This document shows positions 1 through 7,852 of a stretch of DNA of 64,000 nt, one piece after another (position 1 is the first letter of the stretch; every line of letters begins with the position of its first letter). Both the position numbers and the translations under genes were made by a program. The notes under the pieces are model-generated. The model did no database searches. It saw only the letters and a list, made by a program, of their open reading frames with translations, and was not told the origin of the DNA. Source of the stretch: Bacillus sp. B1-b2 (GTDB taxonomy: Bacteria; Bacillota; Bacilli; Bacillales; Cytobacillaceae). The stretch lies in assembly GCF_009183415.1 (NCBI RefSeq), contig NZ_WEHU01000009.1, forward strand, positions 1 through 64,000. The letters are read 5' to 3'.

Positions 1-33
1 TTATTACAATAATTATAGATACCAATGGAACTT

Positions 34-70
34 AAAAAAGATGACTCCTGTTCAATACAGAAATCATCTT
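34..70 (-). terminator. Intrinsic terminator of the glycosidase operon
   Basis: Read on the minus strand, a stem of about 14 bp (AAGATGA pairing with TCATCTT, continued by seven pairs that include G-U wobbles) closes a short ATTGA loop and is followed by a run of six T. It lies about 110 bases past the stop of the last glycoside hydrolase gene, so it ends the carbohydrate operon. Nothing else was recognised in positions 1-178. Confidence 0.75.
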
Positions 71-178
71 CTTATGGCAGCATAGGCTTTTTATAAAATG
101 TCCTTTACAAAGGGTACACTTTATTTCGATCCCAGACTTTTTACACCATATTCTATTATTATTTAAAATTCTATTGTT

Positions 179-1990
179 CTATGATTCCAATTGAAGTCTA
201 TCAGGTAAATACTGATTATTTATTTCTTTTATGATAGAAAGTTTGCATTTCGGTTTTCGTTTATAAGTAAGCAGTCCATTTATCTCTTGTTCTACATCTG
301 TAAGCTGCGTATAGCAATATCCCCATAACCCGTTTGATTGAAAGATAGCATCCATAATACGTCGATAATCTTCTATATATTCTTCTTCTGATTGCACAGA
401 AGTATATCCCCATCCCACTTGATCATCTACTTTAAATCCTATTCCTCCAAATTCCGTTAGAAGGATTGGTTCTCCTTGATAAGCGTATCCATTTGCATAT
501 ACCTGCCACTTGCCATGTGCATGTGATATTAGGTTCTCAACAGAGGAAAGAGTTTCTTTAAAATATTCATACTTCGTCTTTTCTTCCAGTCTTCCATGAT
601 TATAATTATGGATGGCACATATGTCAGTTGTTGTAGCTTCCCATCCATCATTAGAAATGACTAGTCTCGTACCATCGATAGCATGTAATAGATGATACAT
701 TGTTTTAGAGAATTGCTGTTGTCTTTTATCAGAATGGATATTAGGAACACCCCAACTTTCATTCAACGGTACCCATGTTACGATAGACGGGTGATTATAA
801 TCTCTATCCACAATCTCCATCCATTCCTTCATTAATCTAGTTGCCGCTTTTTCTGTAAATACAGGTGCAGAAGCACACTCCCCCCAAACCAAGAATCCTA
901 ACTTATCCGCATAATACATAAATAAAGGATCTTCTGTTTTTTGATGCTTTCGACAACCATTAAAGCCCATCTCTTTTGCTAATTCGATATCTTTACTTAA
1001 GTCACTTGCTGTTGGTGCTGTCAATAATCCGTCTGGCCAATATCCTTGGTCTAATACTAACTTTTGATAGTATGGCTTGTTATTTAAAAACACCATCCTG
1101 CTTTCTGTATGTATTTTTCGATAACCAAAGTAAGATTTTACTGTATCAAGTACGTCGCCTGAATCATTCATTAATACTAATTTCACATCAAAAAGGTTAG
1201 GATTCTCAGGTGTCCAAGCAAATCCTGCATCATGGAAATTAGAACGGAAAATTTTGTTTTGGATAAGATCAACTGCTCTTTTACTAGTATGGCTCGTTAA
1301 TTTTATTCGATCTTCTGCTATCACAACATCCTTATAACTTATCGTATATTCTAAAAACCAATTTTTCTCCTTAAGATTTGTAGCACCACTTACAAGAAGA
1401 TCCAACCATATCATCCCATTATCAAAATCTGAGGTGAATTTAACCTTTTCTATATGCTCATTCTTTACCTGCTCTAACCAAACAGTCTGCCAGATACCTG
1501 TAGAATTGGTATACCAAATCCCTCTGGATTCTTCTTGCCAAAACTGCTTCCCACGAGGAATGGTTTCATCCTCAAATGGATCATGTACAAAAAGGGTAAT
1601 AGTTTGTTTTCCTTCCACTAAACGATCACTTATATCAAATGAAAAGGAAGTATGTCCACCTTCATGTTCACCAACAAATTGGCCATTCACATATACTTTA
1701 CAATGATAATCAACAGCGCCAAAATGAAGCAAAGTCACCATGTCTTTATGATTCTCTAATTCCACTTCTTTTTTGTACCAAACATATTCATGAATGGCCT
1801 GTTCTTCTATTCCACTAAGTTTAGATTGATAGACAAAAGGTACATTTATTTCTCTTGCTAGCTTTTGTTGATTAGCGTACTTATCCTTCCACCCCTCATT
1901 TTTATCATCCCACTCAAACTGCCATTTTCCATTTAAGTTCATCCACTCTGAGCGCACGAACTGAGGTCTCGGGTATTCCACTCTATTCAT
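179..1990 (-). CDS. Glycoside hydrolase family 2 enzyme (second of tandem pair)
   Basis: A 603-residue retaining beta-glycosidase with the GH2 layout: N-terminal jelly-roll sugar-binding domain (about 1-180), immunoglobulin-like domain (about 180-295) and C-terminal TIM barrel. The family acid/base is Glu411 in NESWG and the nucleophile is Glu513 in TEFGG. There is no signal peptide, so it should act in the cytoplasm on imported oligosaccharide. It starts 10 bases after the related 581-residue gene and is last in the operon. The C-terminal block YTQLTDVEQEINGL is shared by the pair; I do not see the N-x-K pair typical of beta-glucuronidases. The specificity (galactoside, mannoside, arabinoside or other) cannot be told from sequence alone. 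Confidence 0.85.
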   Translation of the reverse strand: MNRVEYPRPQFVRSEWMNLNGKWQFEWDDKNEGWKDKYANQQKLAREINVPFVYQSKLSGIEEQAIHEYVWYKKEVELENHKDMVTLLHFGAVDYHCKVYVNGQFVGEHEGGHTSFSFDISDRLVEGKQTITLFVHDPFEDETIPRGKQFWQEESRGIWYTNSTGIWQTVWLEQVKNEHIEKVKFTSDFDNGMIWLDLLVSGATNLKEKNWFLEYTISYKDVVIAEDRIKLTSHTSKRAVDLIQNKIFRSNFHDAGFAWTPENPNLFDVKLVLMNDSGDVLDTVKSYFGYRKIHTESRMVFLNNKPYYQKLVLDQGYWPDGLLTAPTASDLSKDIELAKEMGFNGCRKHQKTEDPLFMYYADKLGFLVWGECASAPVFTEKAATRLMKEWMEIVDRDYNHPSIVTWVPLNESWGVPNIHSDKRQQQFSKTMYHLLHAIDGTRLVISNDGWEATTTDICAIHNYNHGRLEEKTKYEYFKETLSSVENLISHAHGKWQVYANGYAYQGEPILLTEFGGIGFKVDDQVGWGYTSVQSEEEYIEDYRRIMDAIFQSNGLWGYCYTQLTDVEQEINGLLTYKRKPKCKLSIIKEINNQYLPDRLQLES

Positions 1991-2000
1991 TGACTTCCTC

Positions 2001-3746
2001 CTATGGTTTCATTCTTCTTGTGTTAATTTTCTTAACCCTATCCATTGATACCTTTGGTTTTCGGTCAATTGTAAGAAGCCCGTTCACTTCCTGTTGAACA
2101 TCTGTAAGCTGTGTATAACAATATCCCACCACATAATCTAAGTCCTGAATCGCATAGTGTATATCTTCAAACCTCTTAAAAAATGCTTCTTCATCTTTCA
2201 CTTGATTTCCATACCCCCATCCCTCTTCTGTTTGGAATGCAATACCTCCAAACTCGGAAATAATAATGGGTTGGCCTTTATAAGAATAGTTTTCTGCAAA
2301 TGGATAAAAATCCTTATTGAATTGCTTTCTATTCGATAGGACATAATCCATCTCTTTATAGCGTTCTGTAAAAAGTTTTCCAAATTCTTCGTAATCATGA
2401 AGGGTAATGATATCAGAAATAGTATGTTCCCAACCATCATTCGTGATTACAGGGCGCATTTGATCATATGTTTTCGTTAAATAATAAATACTCTCTGTAA
2501 ATGCTTGTTGCTTTTTATTGTGATGAATAGCTGAAACTCCCCATGACTCATTAAAAGGAACCCATGTAATAACACTAGGATGGTTATAGCTTTGTTTTAC
2601 TATCTCTAGCCATTCATGTGTAAAGTTTTTAACTGCACGATCATTAAATGCATATGTAGATCCTACTTCTAACCAGACTAATAACCCATATTTATCTGCT
2701 AAATATAAAAAACGCGAATCTTCTACTTTTTGATGCTTTCTTACACCGTTGTAACCTAACTCCAATACTTTTTTTATATCTTCTTCTAAAGCTTCCACGC
2801 TTGGGGGTGTCAAATCAGAGTCTTGCCAGTAGCCTTGATCTAATATAAGACGTTGATACAATTCTCTATTATTAAGAAGAATTCTGTTTCCATCTATCGA
2901 TATTTTTCTCATTCCAAAATAAGAATGTACTTCATCTAATAATTGATTCTCTTTATACAGTAATATGTGCAAATCATATAGATGCGGGTTCTCTGGACTC
3001 CACGTTTTCATTGTCCATGGATCTTTTCGTTCCAGTACACTTCCTCGAAGGCAAGCTGATCCATCTATAAGGATAGCCGAGAGTGAATTAATCAATTTAC
3101 CATCAAAATTAATTGTTGCTTCTACTCTATAACCATCTGCTTCAATAGGAATATTCGTATCTAATTCAATCAATATCTCTTGTTCATCATATAAGGGAGT
3201 AATTTTTGCATGTTCTATATTCATCGGAGAAACATATTCCATCCAAACTGATTTCCATATACCTGTTGTTTGCACATACCAGCACCCAAAGTTCTCATCC
3301 TGCCAGCGTTGTTTCCCTCTTGGTTGGGAACAATCCTTAGAATCAGTTACTTTAACCGTCAATTTATTTTCTCCAACATGAACGAACTTCGCAATATCTA
3401 CCGAAAAAGCATGATAACCACCTCGATGCTTAGTTGCAAGATTACCATTTACATAGACAAAAGCCTCATAGTCTACTCCTTCAAAATGAACAATAGGATG
3501 TTTCTCTAAGTCATCTATTTCTACTATTCTTTCATACCATACCGTTTCATGATGTTCCTCTTGGTGAATCCCACTTAATTTTGTTTCATACGTAAAGGGT
3601 ACTTCGATGAGACTTCCTTTTGGAAATGTATGAAACCACTTCTCTTTATCCCCTTTCTTTTCATTATCAAATGCAAAATCCCATTTTCCATCTAAAGATA
3701 GCCATTTATCTCTTCTAAACTGCGGGGTAGGATGTAGATTATTCAT
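2001..3746 (-). CDS. Glycoside hydrolase family 2 enzyme (first of tandem pair)
   Basis: A 581-residue GH2 beta-glycosidase built like its downstream neighbour: jelly-roll, Ig-like domain, then TIM barrel. The catalytic acid/base is Glu400 in FNESWG and the nucleophile is Glu498 in SEFGG. No signal peptide is present, so it is cytoplasmic. Its ATG overlaps the stop of the small membrane-protein gene by one base, and the second GH2 follows after 10 bases, so the three are co-translated. The two enzymes share the same motifs but differ over most of their length, which fits an old duplication with split specificity rather than a recent copy. Confidence 0.85.
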   Translation of the reverse strand: MNNLHPTPQFRRDKWLSLDGKWDFAFDNEKKGDKEKWFHTFPKGSLIEVPFTYETKLSGIHQEEHHETVWYERIVEIDDLEKHPIVHFEGVDYEAFVYVNGNLATKHRGGYHAFSVDIAKFVHVGENKLTVKVTDSKDCSQPRGKQRWQDENFGCWYVQTTGIWKSVWMEYVSPMNIEHAKITPLYDEQEILIELDTNIPIEADGYRVEATINFDGKLINSLSAILIDGSACLRGSVLERKDPWTMKTWSPENPHLYDLHILLYKENQLLDEVHSYFGMRKISIDGNRILLNNRELYQRLILDQGYWQDSDLTPPSVEALEEDIKKVLELGYNGVRKHQKVEDSRFLYLADKYGLLVWLEVGSTYAFNDRAVKNFTHEWLEIVKQSYNHPSVITWVPFNESWGVSAIHHNKKQQAFTESIYYLTKTYDQMRPVITNDGWEHTISDIITLHDYEEFGKLFTERYKEMDYVLSNRKQFNKDFYPFAENYSYKGQPIIISEFGGIAFQTEEGWGYGNQVKDEEAFFKRFEDIHYAIQDLDYVVGYCYTQLTDVQQEVNGLLTIDRKPKVSMDRVKKINTRRMKP

Positions 3747-4186
3747 TAGTTAATGCCTCCAATATGTTGATTTCTTTTTATAGTTAACTGCTTAATACTC
3801 TTATTTTTCGCTAGAATAATTAGTCCAGCAGACATACATAAAATGACACTAACAATATCCATAATGATGTAGCTAAATGCTCCACATATGAATAACCATA
3901 AAGCAACTTTTACATGTACTTGATCATCTTTTATATATTTTTTCGCACACACCAAGTTAAACATACCAAGTCCGATTAGAGCAGCACCAAAAATACCAAT
4001 AAATATATAGATACTGCCAACAATAGATTCCATCGCTTTCATATAGGCAAAACTAGTATTTTCAATAAGATTTGCTCCTCCTACTTTCTTCAAGGTACCA
4101 TATACTAAAATCGTAATTAGTCCATCTATTATTTGCCATACACCGACAATCCTTACTAAATTCCTCTCCAATCTTCTGCTCATCAT
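3746..4186 (-). CDS. Small four-helix membrane protein of the sugar operon
   Basis: A 146-residue protein of unrecognised family with four hydrophobic segments, at about 10-30, 50-78, 92-112 and 112-127, and a basic C-terminal tail. Its ATG overlaps the stop of the upstream permease by four bases, and its own stop overlaps the start of the first GH2 gene by one base. This tight coupling suggests it is made together with the importer and the hydrolases. I cannot assign a function. It could be an accessory importer subunit or an unrelated membrane protein carried along. It has no ABC permease EAA motif and no enzyme motif I recognise. Confidence 0.7.
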   Translation of the reverse strand: MMSRRLERNLVRIVGVWQIIDGLITILVYGTLKKVGGANLIENTSFAYMKAMESIVGSIYIFIGIFGAALIGLGMFNLVCAKKYIKDDQVHVKVALWLFICGAFSYIIMDIVSVILCMSAGLIILAKNKSIKQLTIKRNQHIGGIN

Positions 4187-5028
4187 CCCTTCACCCCTGC
4201 AGATAGGGACATGGAATCTAGGAAATATTTTTGAGCAAACAAATAGAGAATAAAGGTTGGAATTATGGCAATTAGTGCCCCAGCCATTAATAGAGTTGGT
4301 TGTGCCTGATACATGCCTTGTAGTAATTGAAGACCTGGTGTAATCGGCATCTTCTCTACATCATTAAATACAATAGATGGCCATAAGAAGTCATTCCAAG
4401 AGCCTGTAAAGGAAAATAAGGAGACTACCAGTAGAACTGGTTTGATTAAAGGTAGTATCACTTTTCTTAAAACTTGAAAATCTGTTGCACCATCCATTCT
4501 TGCGGCTTCATCAAATTCAGTTGGAATATTATTCATAAATTGCCTCACTAGGAAAATATTAAATACACCCGCTGCTCCAGGAACGATCATAGCAATCGGA
4601 GAATTTACCCAACCTAGAATATCAATAATTTTATACAGTGGAATTAAATTAACGACTGCTGGAAACATCATGGTTCCCAATAAAAAGGAGAATAACCATT
4701 GCTTGCCTCTAAACTCTAATCTACTAAAAGCAAAAGCAGACATGGTGACAACTACTAAAACTAATAGAGTATGAGAAATGGAGATAAATAAAGAATTAGT
4801 AAACCATCTTATTAACGGAGTACTTGCATTATCTACTAGTAAAGATGTGTAGTTGGAAAGCACCCATTCAATAGGTAGAAACTTAAATCCAACTGATTGA
4901 AGTTCTATTTCTGATTTAAAGGATGTTACAATTCCCCAAACTAATGGAATAACCCAAATGATGGACATCGCAAGTAAAAACACAAAGGCGATTATCTTTG
5001 GAAATGGATTTATTCTCTTTCCGTTCAT
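4183..5028 (-). CDS. Carbohydrate ABC transporter permease, MalG type
   Basis: A 281-residue inner-membrane permease of the CUT1 sugar ABC family, with about six transmembrane helices. The cytoplasmic EAA loop that contacts the ATPase is visible as EAARMDGATDFQVLRKVILP around residues 175-195. It pairs with the MalF-type permease 18 bases upstream and the lipoprotein further up. No ATPase gene lies in the locus, which is common in Bacillaceae, where a shared MsmX-type ATPase serves many CUT1 importers (inference here). The C-terminus ends SAGVKG, typical of MalG-like subunits. Confidence 0.9.
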   Translation of the reverse strand: MNGKRINPFPKIIAFVFLLAMSIIWVIPLVWGIVTSFKSEIELQSVGFKFLPIEWVLSNYTSLLVDNASTPLIRWFTNSLFISISHTLLVLVVVTMSAFAFSRLEFRGKQWLFSFLLGTMMFPAVVNLIPLYKIIDILGWVNSPIAMIVPGAAGVFNIFLVRQFMNNIPTEFDEAARMDGATDFQVLRKVILPLIKPVLLVVSLFSFTGSWNDFLWPSIVFNDVEKMPITPGLQLLQGMYQAQPTLLMAGALIAIIPTFILYLFAQKYFLDSMSLSAGVKG

Positions 5029-5046
5029 ATGTATCCCTCCCTTGAT

Positions 5047-5970
5047 TCAATTCTTCTTCTCTCGTAGGAAAAAAAACTGTAGTGATGCTATGACCATAAT
5101 ACATAGCCCAAGAATCACTGCCATAGCAGAAGAAATTCCAGCAATAGACTGACCAGAACCAAATGCATTTTGTTGAATATCCATTAACAGTACTCTTGTT
5201 GAATCAGTAGGTCCTCCACCAGTAAGCATTAAAGGCTGACCATAAACATTAAAGTGAGCAATCGTAGTAATAACCACCGTATACAACAGTTGGCCACGAA
5301 TACTTGGAAGAGTAATTTTTATAAACTTTTGGAAAGTAGAGGCACCATCTATGTCAGCTGCTTCATAGAGATCCTTTGAAATTCCATTTAATGCAGCTTG
5401 ATAAATAATCATATTCCCTCCAATCGACCACCAAACAGTAACAATTATTAAAGCAATCCATGCATAAGGTTGTGTTCCAGTCCACACTGTTTCTAATTTT
5501 AAAATATTATTGATAGGTCCATAGGTTACATTGAACATTAGTGTCCAAATGATTACTACAGCAGATATAGCGAATAAGGATGGTAAGTAGAATAACGACT
5601 GAAAGAATTTCCATAGTACTGGTTTGGTATTTAATGCACTTGCAAGCAGTAGTGGTACAATAATACAGAATGGTACAACAAATAATACAAATAAGAACGT
5701 ATTCTTCAACCCAGTATGAAGCTGTTCATAAAAAATAGAATCTGTTTGAAGTAATATCTCTTTATAATTATCTAATCCAATAAAAGTCGGAGAGCTTATT
5801 AAATCCCATTCTGTAAAGGAAATATAGATGCCAAAGAAAACTGGAATAAGGAAAAACACACCGAAAATGAGTAAATGTGGAGTTAAAAACAACCATGGAG
5901 CAAAAGAGATTTTCTTCGATTTCTTATATTCTATTTGCTTCCCTTTTTTTAGATTAGGAGCTGTTTCCAT
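5047..5970 (-). CDS. Carbohydrate ABC transporter permease, MalF type
   Basis: A 307-residue permease with about six transmembrane helices. The first follows a basic N-terminus at about residues 25-45. The EAA coupling motif reads YEAADIDGASTFQKFIKITL near residues 200-220. Together with the next gene it should form the membrane channel of a CUT1 oligosaccharide importer fed by the lipoprotein encoded upstream. A gap of 395 bases with a structured element separates it from that lipoprotein gene, which may lower permease expression relative to the binding protein. The sugar is unknown. Confidence 0.9.
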   Translation of the reverse strand: METAPNLKKGKQIEYKKSKKISFAPWLFLTPHLLIFGVFFLIPVFFGIYISFTEWDLISSPTFIGLDNYKEILLQTDSIFYEQLHTGLKNTFLFVLFVVPFCIIVPLLLASALNTKPVLWKFFQSLFYLPSLFAISAVVIIWTLMFNVTYGPINNILKLETVWTGTQPYAWIALIIVTVWWSIGGNMIIYQAALNGISKDLYEAADIDGASTFQKFIKITLPSIRGQLLYTVVITTIAHFNVYGQPLMLTGGGPTDSTRVLLMDIQQNAFGSGQSIAGISSAMAVILGLCIMVIASLQFFFLREKKN

Positions 5971-6365
5971 TACCCTTTCTCCCCTTTCTTTTTTTCTAAA
6001 TAAAGAAAATGATTTATTAACGGAAGTCTAGAATACAGACTTAGGCTAAACATATATAAAACGATGATTTGCCTAAGCTTGTAATAAAAATGATTTAGGA
6101 GGAATACCCATTATTTTTATCAACTGATTTACTTTCTAAGGGTGAGGCTCCTCATTAATATAGTTAGTCTGTGCTTACCGATCGCTTTCCACGGGGCTCA
6201 TTTACGAGAGCCCTATGGTAAGCGAACCTTATCAGCTCTTTTCAGGCAAATCATTAAATGCGCTACATTATTTACTCTTGAGGGTCCATTAGAAGTTTGT
6301 CTACAGTCTGAGTCTTAACACATATAAAAATATGTTATGCTTTTTTGCTTTCTATCTTTATCTAC
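5971..6365. other. Structured intergenic element inside the sugar operon
   Basis: No gene is visible in this 395-base gap. At 6173-6223 there is a nested inverted repeat: outer arms GCTTACC/GGTAAGC and inner arms GGGCTC/GAGCCC. Two imperfect copies of a roughly 25-nt sequence, in the same orientation, lie near 6029-6051 and 6291-6316 and bracket the segment. Another short A/T hairpin at about 6318-6338 lies just behind the lipoprotein gene, without a T-run. The inner part, with GCTTTCC and GGGGCTC, resembles the GC-richer extragenic repeats I know from Bacillus intergenic regions, but this is recognition from memory. It may be a decayed mobile repeat. Confidence 0.5.
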
Positions 6366-7634
6366 TTAATTCGAATTATCTTTTTCTACCTTCGCCGCTA
6401 CTTCCTTTTGCATCTGAGTAAGCGCTTTATCGACATCTAATTTTCCAAACACAGCATCCCCTGCGTGTGCATCAAGTGCTTCTGATACATAACCGTTGTA
6501 TTTGTAGTCAAAGATTTTTAGAGTTGCTTGTTGCTCTGGTGTTGATAAGAAAAAAGCTTGAGGCATTTGTTTATATTCTTCCTCTTCTAATAGTGATAAA
6601 GTTGCTGGATTCTGCCCTGACTTCGCCCATTCCATCGAGTTATCTCGAACCCAATTTAAAAATTCCATCACTCCTTTTTCCTTTTCCTCATTACGAGATT
6701 CATCTTTAAACATCACGAATTGATGGGAAGAAGACCAGTTAACTGTTTTCGACAAGTCATCTGAAATCTGTGGTGCATTGGTTAATCCCCAGTTGATTTT
6801 GCTTTGTTTCACTTGATTTTGCATCCAAATTCCTTCTGGAAGAAAAACAACTTTACCAGTTAAAAACATTTGAGTAGGATCTTCTCCATCCTTTGTGGTG
6901 TATCCATCTTTCACTAAATTCTTCCACAAGTTATATGTGTCTTTTCCTGCTTGATTATCTAGAGTAGGTTGAATACCATCTTCTGATAATACGCCACCAT
7001 TTTGTGCATATAGAGATAAGAAGTTTGGTTTTAACCAAGAAACACCAATAGAAGCTATTTTATCTTTTTTCGATACTTCTCCTACTTGCTCTATTTCAGC
7101 AAATGTCACAATATTATCATCTAACGCTGCAGGTAAATATTTACTTACTAAGTCTTTATTGTAATAGAGGCCAAATGTATGTATATCCAATGGAATACTA
7201 TAGCGTTCAGCATCTAACTCTCCTATATTCCATGCCTCTTGAACATAGTTTTCTGCTTTTATCTCTGGATAGTCTGCTAACAACTCATTATAGGATGTCA
7301 ACATATCATTATCTTTAAATTGTTTAATTCGTTCTGCGTGGACAATCGTTAAATCGGGAATATTCTTATTAGAATTTACAATGGTAGGAATTTTCGTATA
7401 CATATCTGTTTCTTTTAAAGAGATATTCTTGATTTTGAATTCTGGATCGGTCTTATTGTATTCATCTACCATTGCTTGCATGTTCTTTCCATCAGGTCCT
7501 GTAAATGGATTCCAAAAAGTTATTTCATTTTTTGCAGCACTACTACTTGCACCTGAGCTACTACATCCTGTCATTAATGCAATGGATAAACCTAACACTC
7601 CAAATAGTTTCCACCTTTTCTTCGAAGTACCCAT
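6366..7634 (-). CDS. Sugar ABC transporter substrate-binding lipoprotein
   Basis: A 422-residue extracellular solute-binding protein (family 1, CUT1 type). The signal peptide has basic residues at 5-9, a hydrophobic core, and a lipobox LMTGC with the lipidated cysteine at residue 24. The mature protein would be tethered to the outer face of the membrane. The early motif ITFWNPFTGPDG is typical of this family's N-lobe. It is the first gene of the operon behind a promoter with a cre site and an inverted repeat. Start choice: GGGAGGG lies six bases before the ATG. The ligand is unknown; the two GH2 enzymes downstream suggest a beta-linked oligosaccharide. Confidence 0.92.
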   Translation of the reverse strand: MGTSKKRWKLFGVLGLSIALMTGCSSSGASSSAAKNEITFWNPFTGPDGKNMQAMVDEYNKTDPEFKIKNISLKETDMYTKIPTIVNSNKNIPDLTIVHAERIKQFKDNDMLTSYNELLADYPEIKAENYVQEAWNIGELDAERYSIPLDIHTFGLYYNKDLVSKYLPAALDDNIVTFAEIEQVGEVSKKDKIASIGVSWLKPNFLSLYAQNGGVLSEDGIQPTLDNQAGKDTYNLWKNLVKDGYTTKDGEDPTQMFLTGKVVFLPEGIWMQNQVKQSKINWGLTNAPQISDDLSKTVNWSSSHQFVMFKDESRNEEKEKGVMEFLNWVRDNSMEWAKSGQNPATLSLLEEEEYKQMPQAFFLSTPEQQATLKIFDYKYNGYVSEALDAHAGDAVFGKLDVDKALTQMQKEVAAKVEKDNSN

Positions 7635-7666
7635 CTAAATCCCTCCCCATTTCATGTCACTCTATT

Positions 7667-7686
7667 CTTTAACTATTTAGTTAAAG
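7667..7686. promoter_or_regulatory. Operator 1: perfect 20-bp palindrome in the importer leader
   Basis: CTTTAACTATTTAGTTAAAG is a perfect inverted repeat between the importer promoter and the lipoprotein start. It lies about 28 bases downstream of the -10 element, so a bound protein would block elongation or open-complex escape. The same 18-bp pattern, TTTAA-N8-TTAAA, recurs at 7821-7838 in front of the divergent regulator gene. The obvious ligand is the ArsR-type regulator encoded at 7853-8770 (inference). Confidence 0.7.
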
Positions 7687-7713
7687 AAATTCCTATATTT
7701 GTTTTACAATTTC

Positions 7714-7742
7714 AATTTAACAACAAAAGAAAGCGTTGTCAA
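7714..7742 (-). promoter_or_regulatory. SigA-type promoter of the sugar importer operon
   Basis: On the minus strand TTGACA (7742-7737) is followed by a 17-base spacer and TAAATT (7719-7714). The -35 is perfect and the -10 matches at four of six positions. It sits 80 bases before the lipoprotein start. The cre-like site overlaps its -35 box. Confidence 0.6.
7728..7741 (+). promoter_or_regulatory. Catabolite-responsive element (cre) for CcpA
   Basis: AGAAAGCGTTGTCA matches the Bacillus cre consensus TGWAANCGNTNWCA at 13 of 14 positions, and it covers the -35 element of the importer promoter. CcpA bound here would exclude RNA polymerase, which is the usual arrangement for glucose repression of sugar operons. 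The assignment is by consensus only. Confidence 0.6.
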
Positions 7743-7774
7743 TCTTATTTTATCAATATTCACAGTGTTTTCTG

Positions 7775-7803
7775 TTGTAGTTAAACAAGTAGAGTGATAC
7801 AAT
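7775..7803 (+). promoter_or_regulatory. Probable SigA promoter of the regulator gene
   Basis: TTGTAG (7775-7780), a 17-base spacer, then TACAAT (7798-7803). The expected start point near 7810 falls just before the second inverted repeat. The -35 matches at four of six positions and the -10 at five of six. Confidence 0.45.
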
Positions 7804-7820
7804 TATTGTACAAGCTTTTA

Positions 7821-7838
7821 TTTAATCTTTTGGTTAAA
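7821..7838. promoter_or_regulatory. Operator 2: 18-bp inverted repeat before the regulator gene
   Basis: TTTAATCTTTTGGTTAAA has the same outer arms and total length as the core of operator 1, with a less symmetric centre. It lies about 11-28 bases after the expected start point and abuts the ribosome binding site AAAGGAGA, which suggests autoregulation of the regulator gene. Confidence 0.5.
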
Positions 7839-7852
7839 GGAGATGATACATT

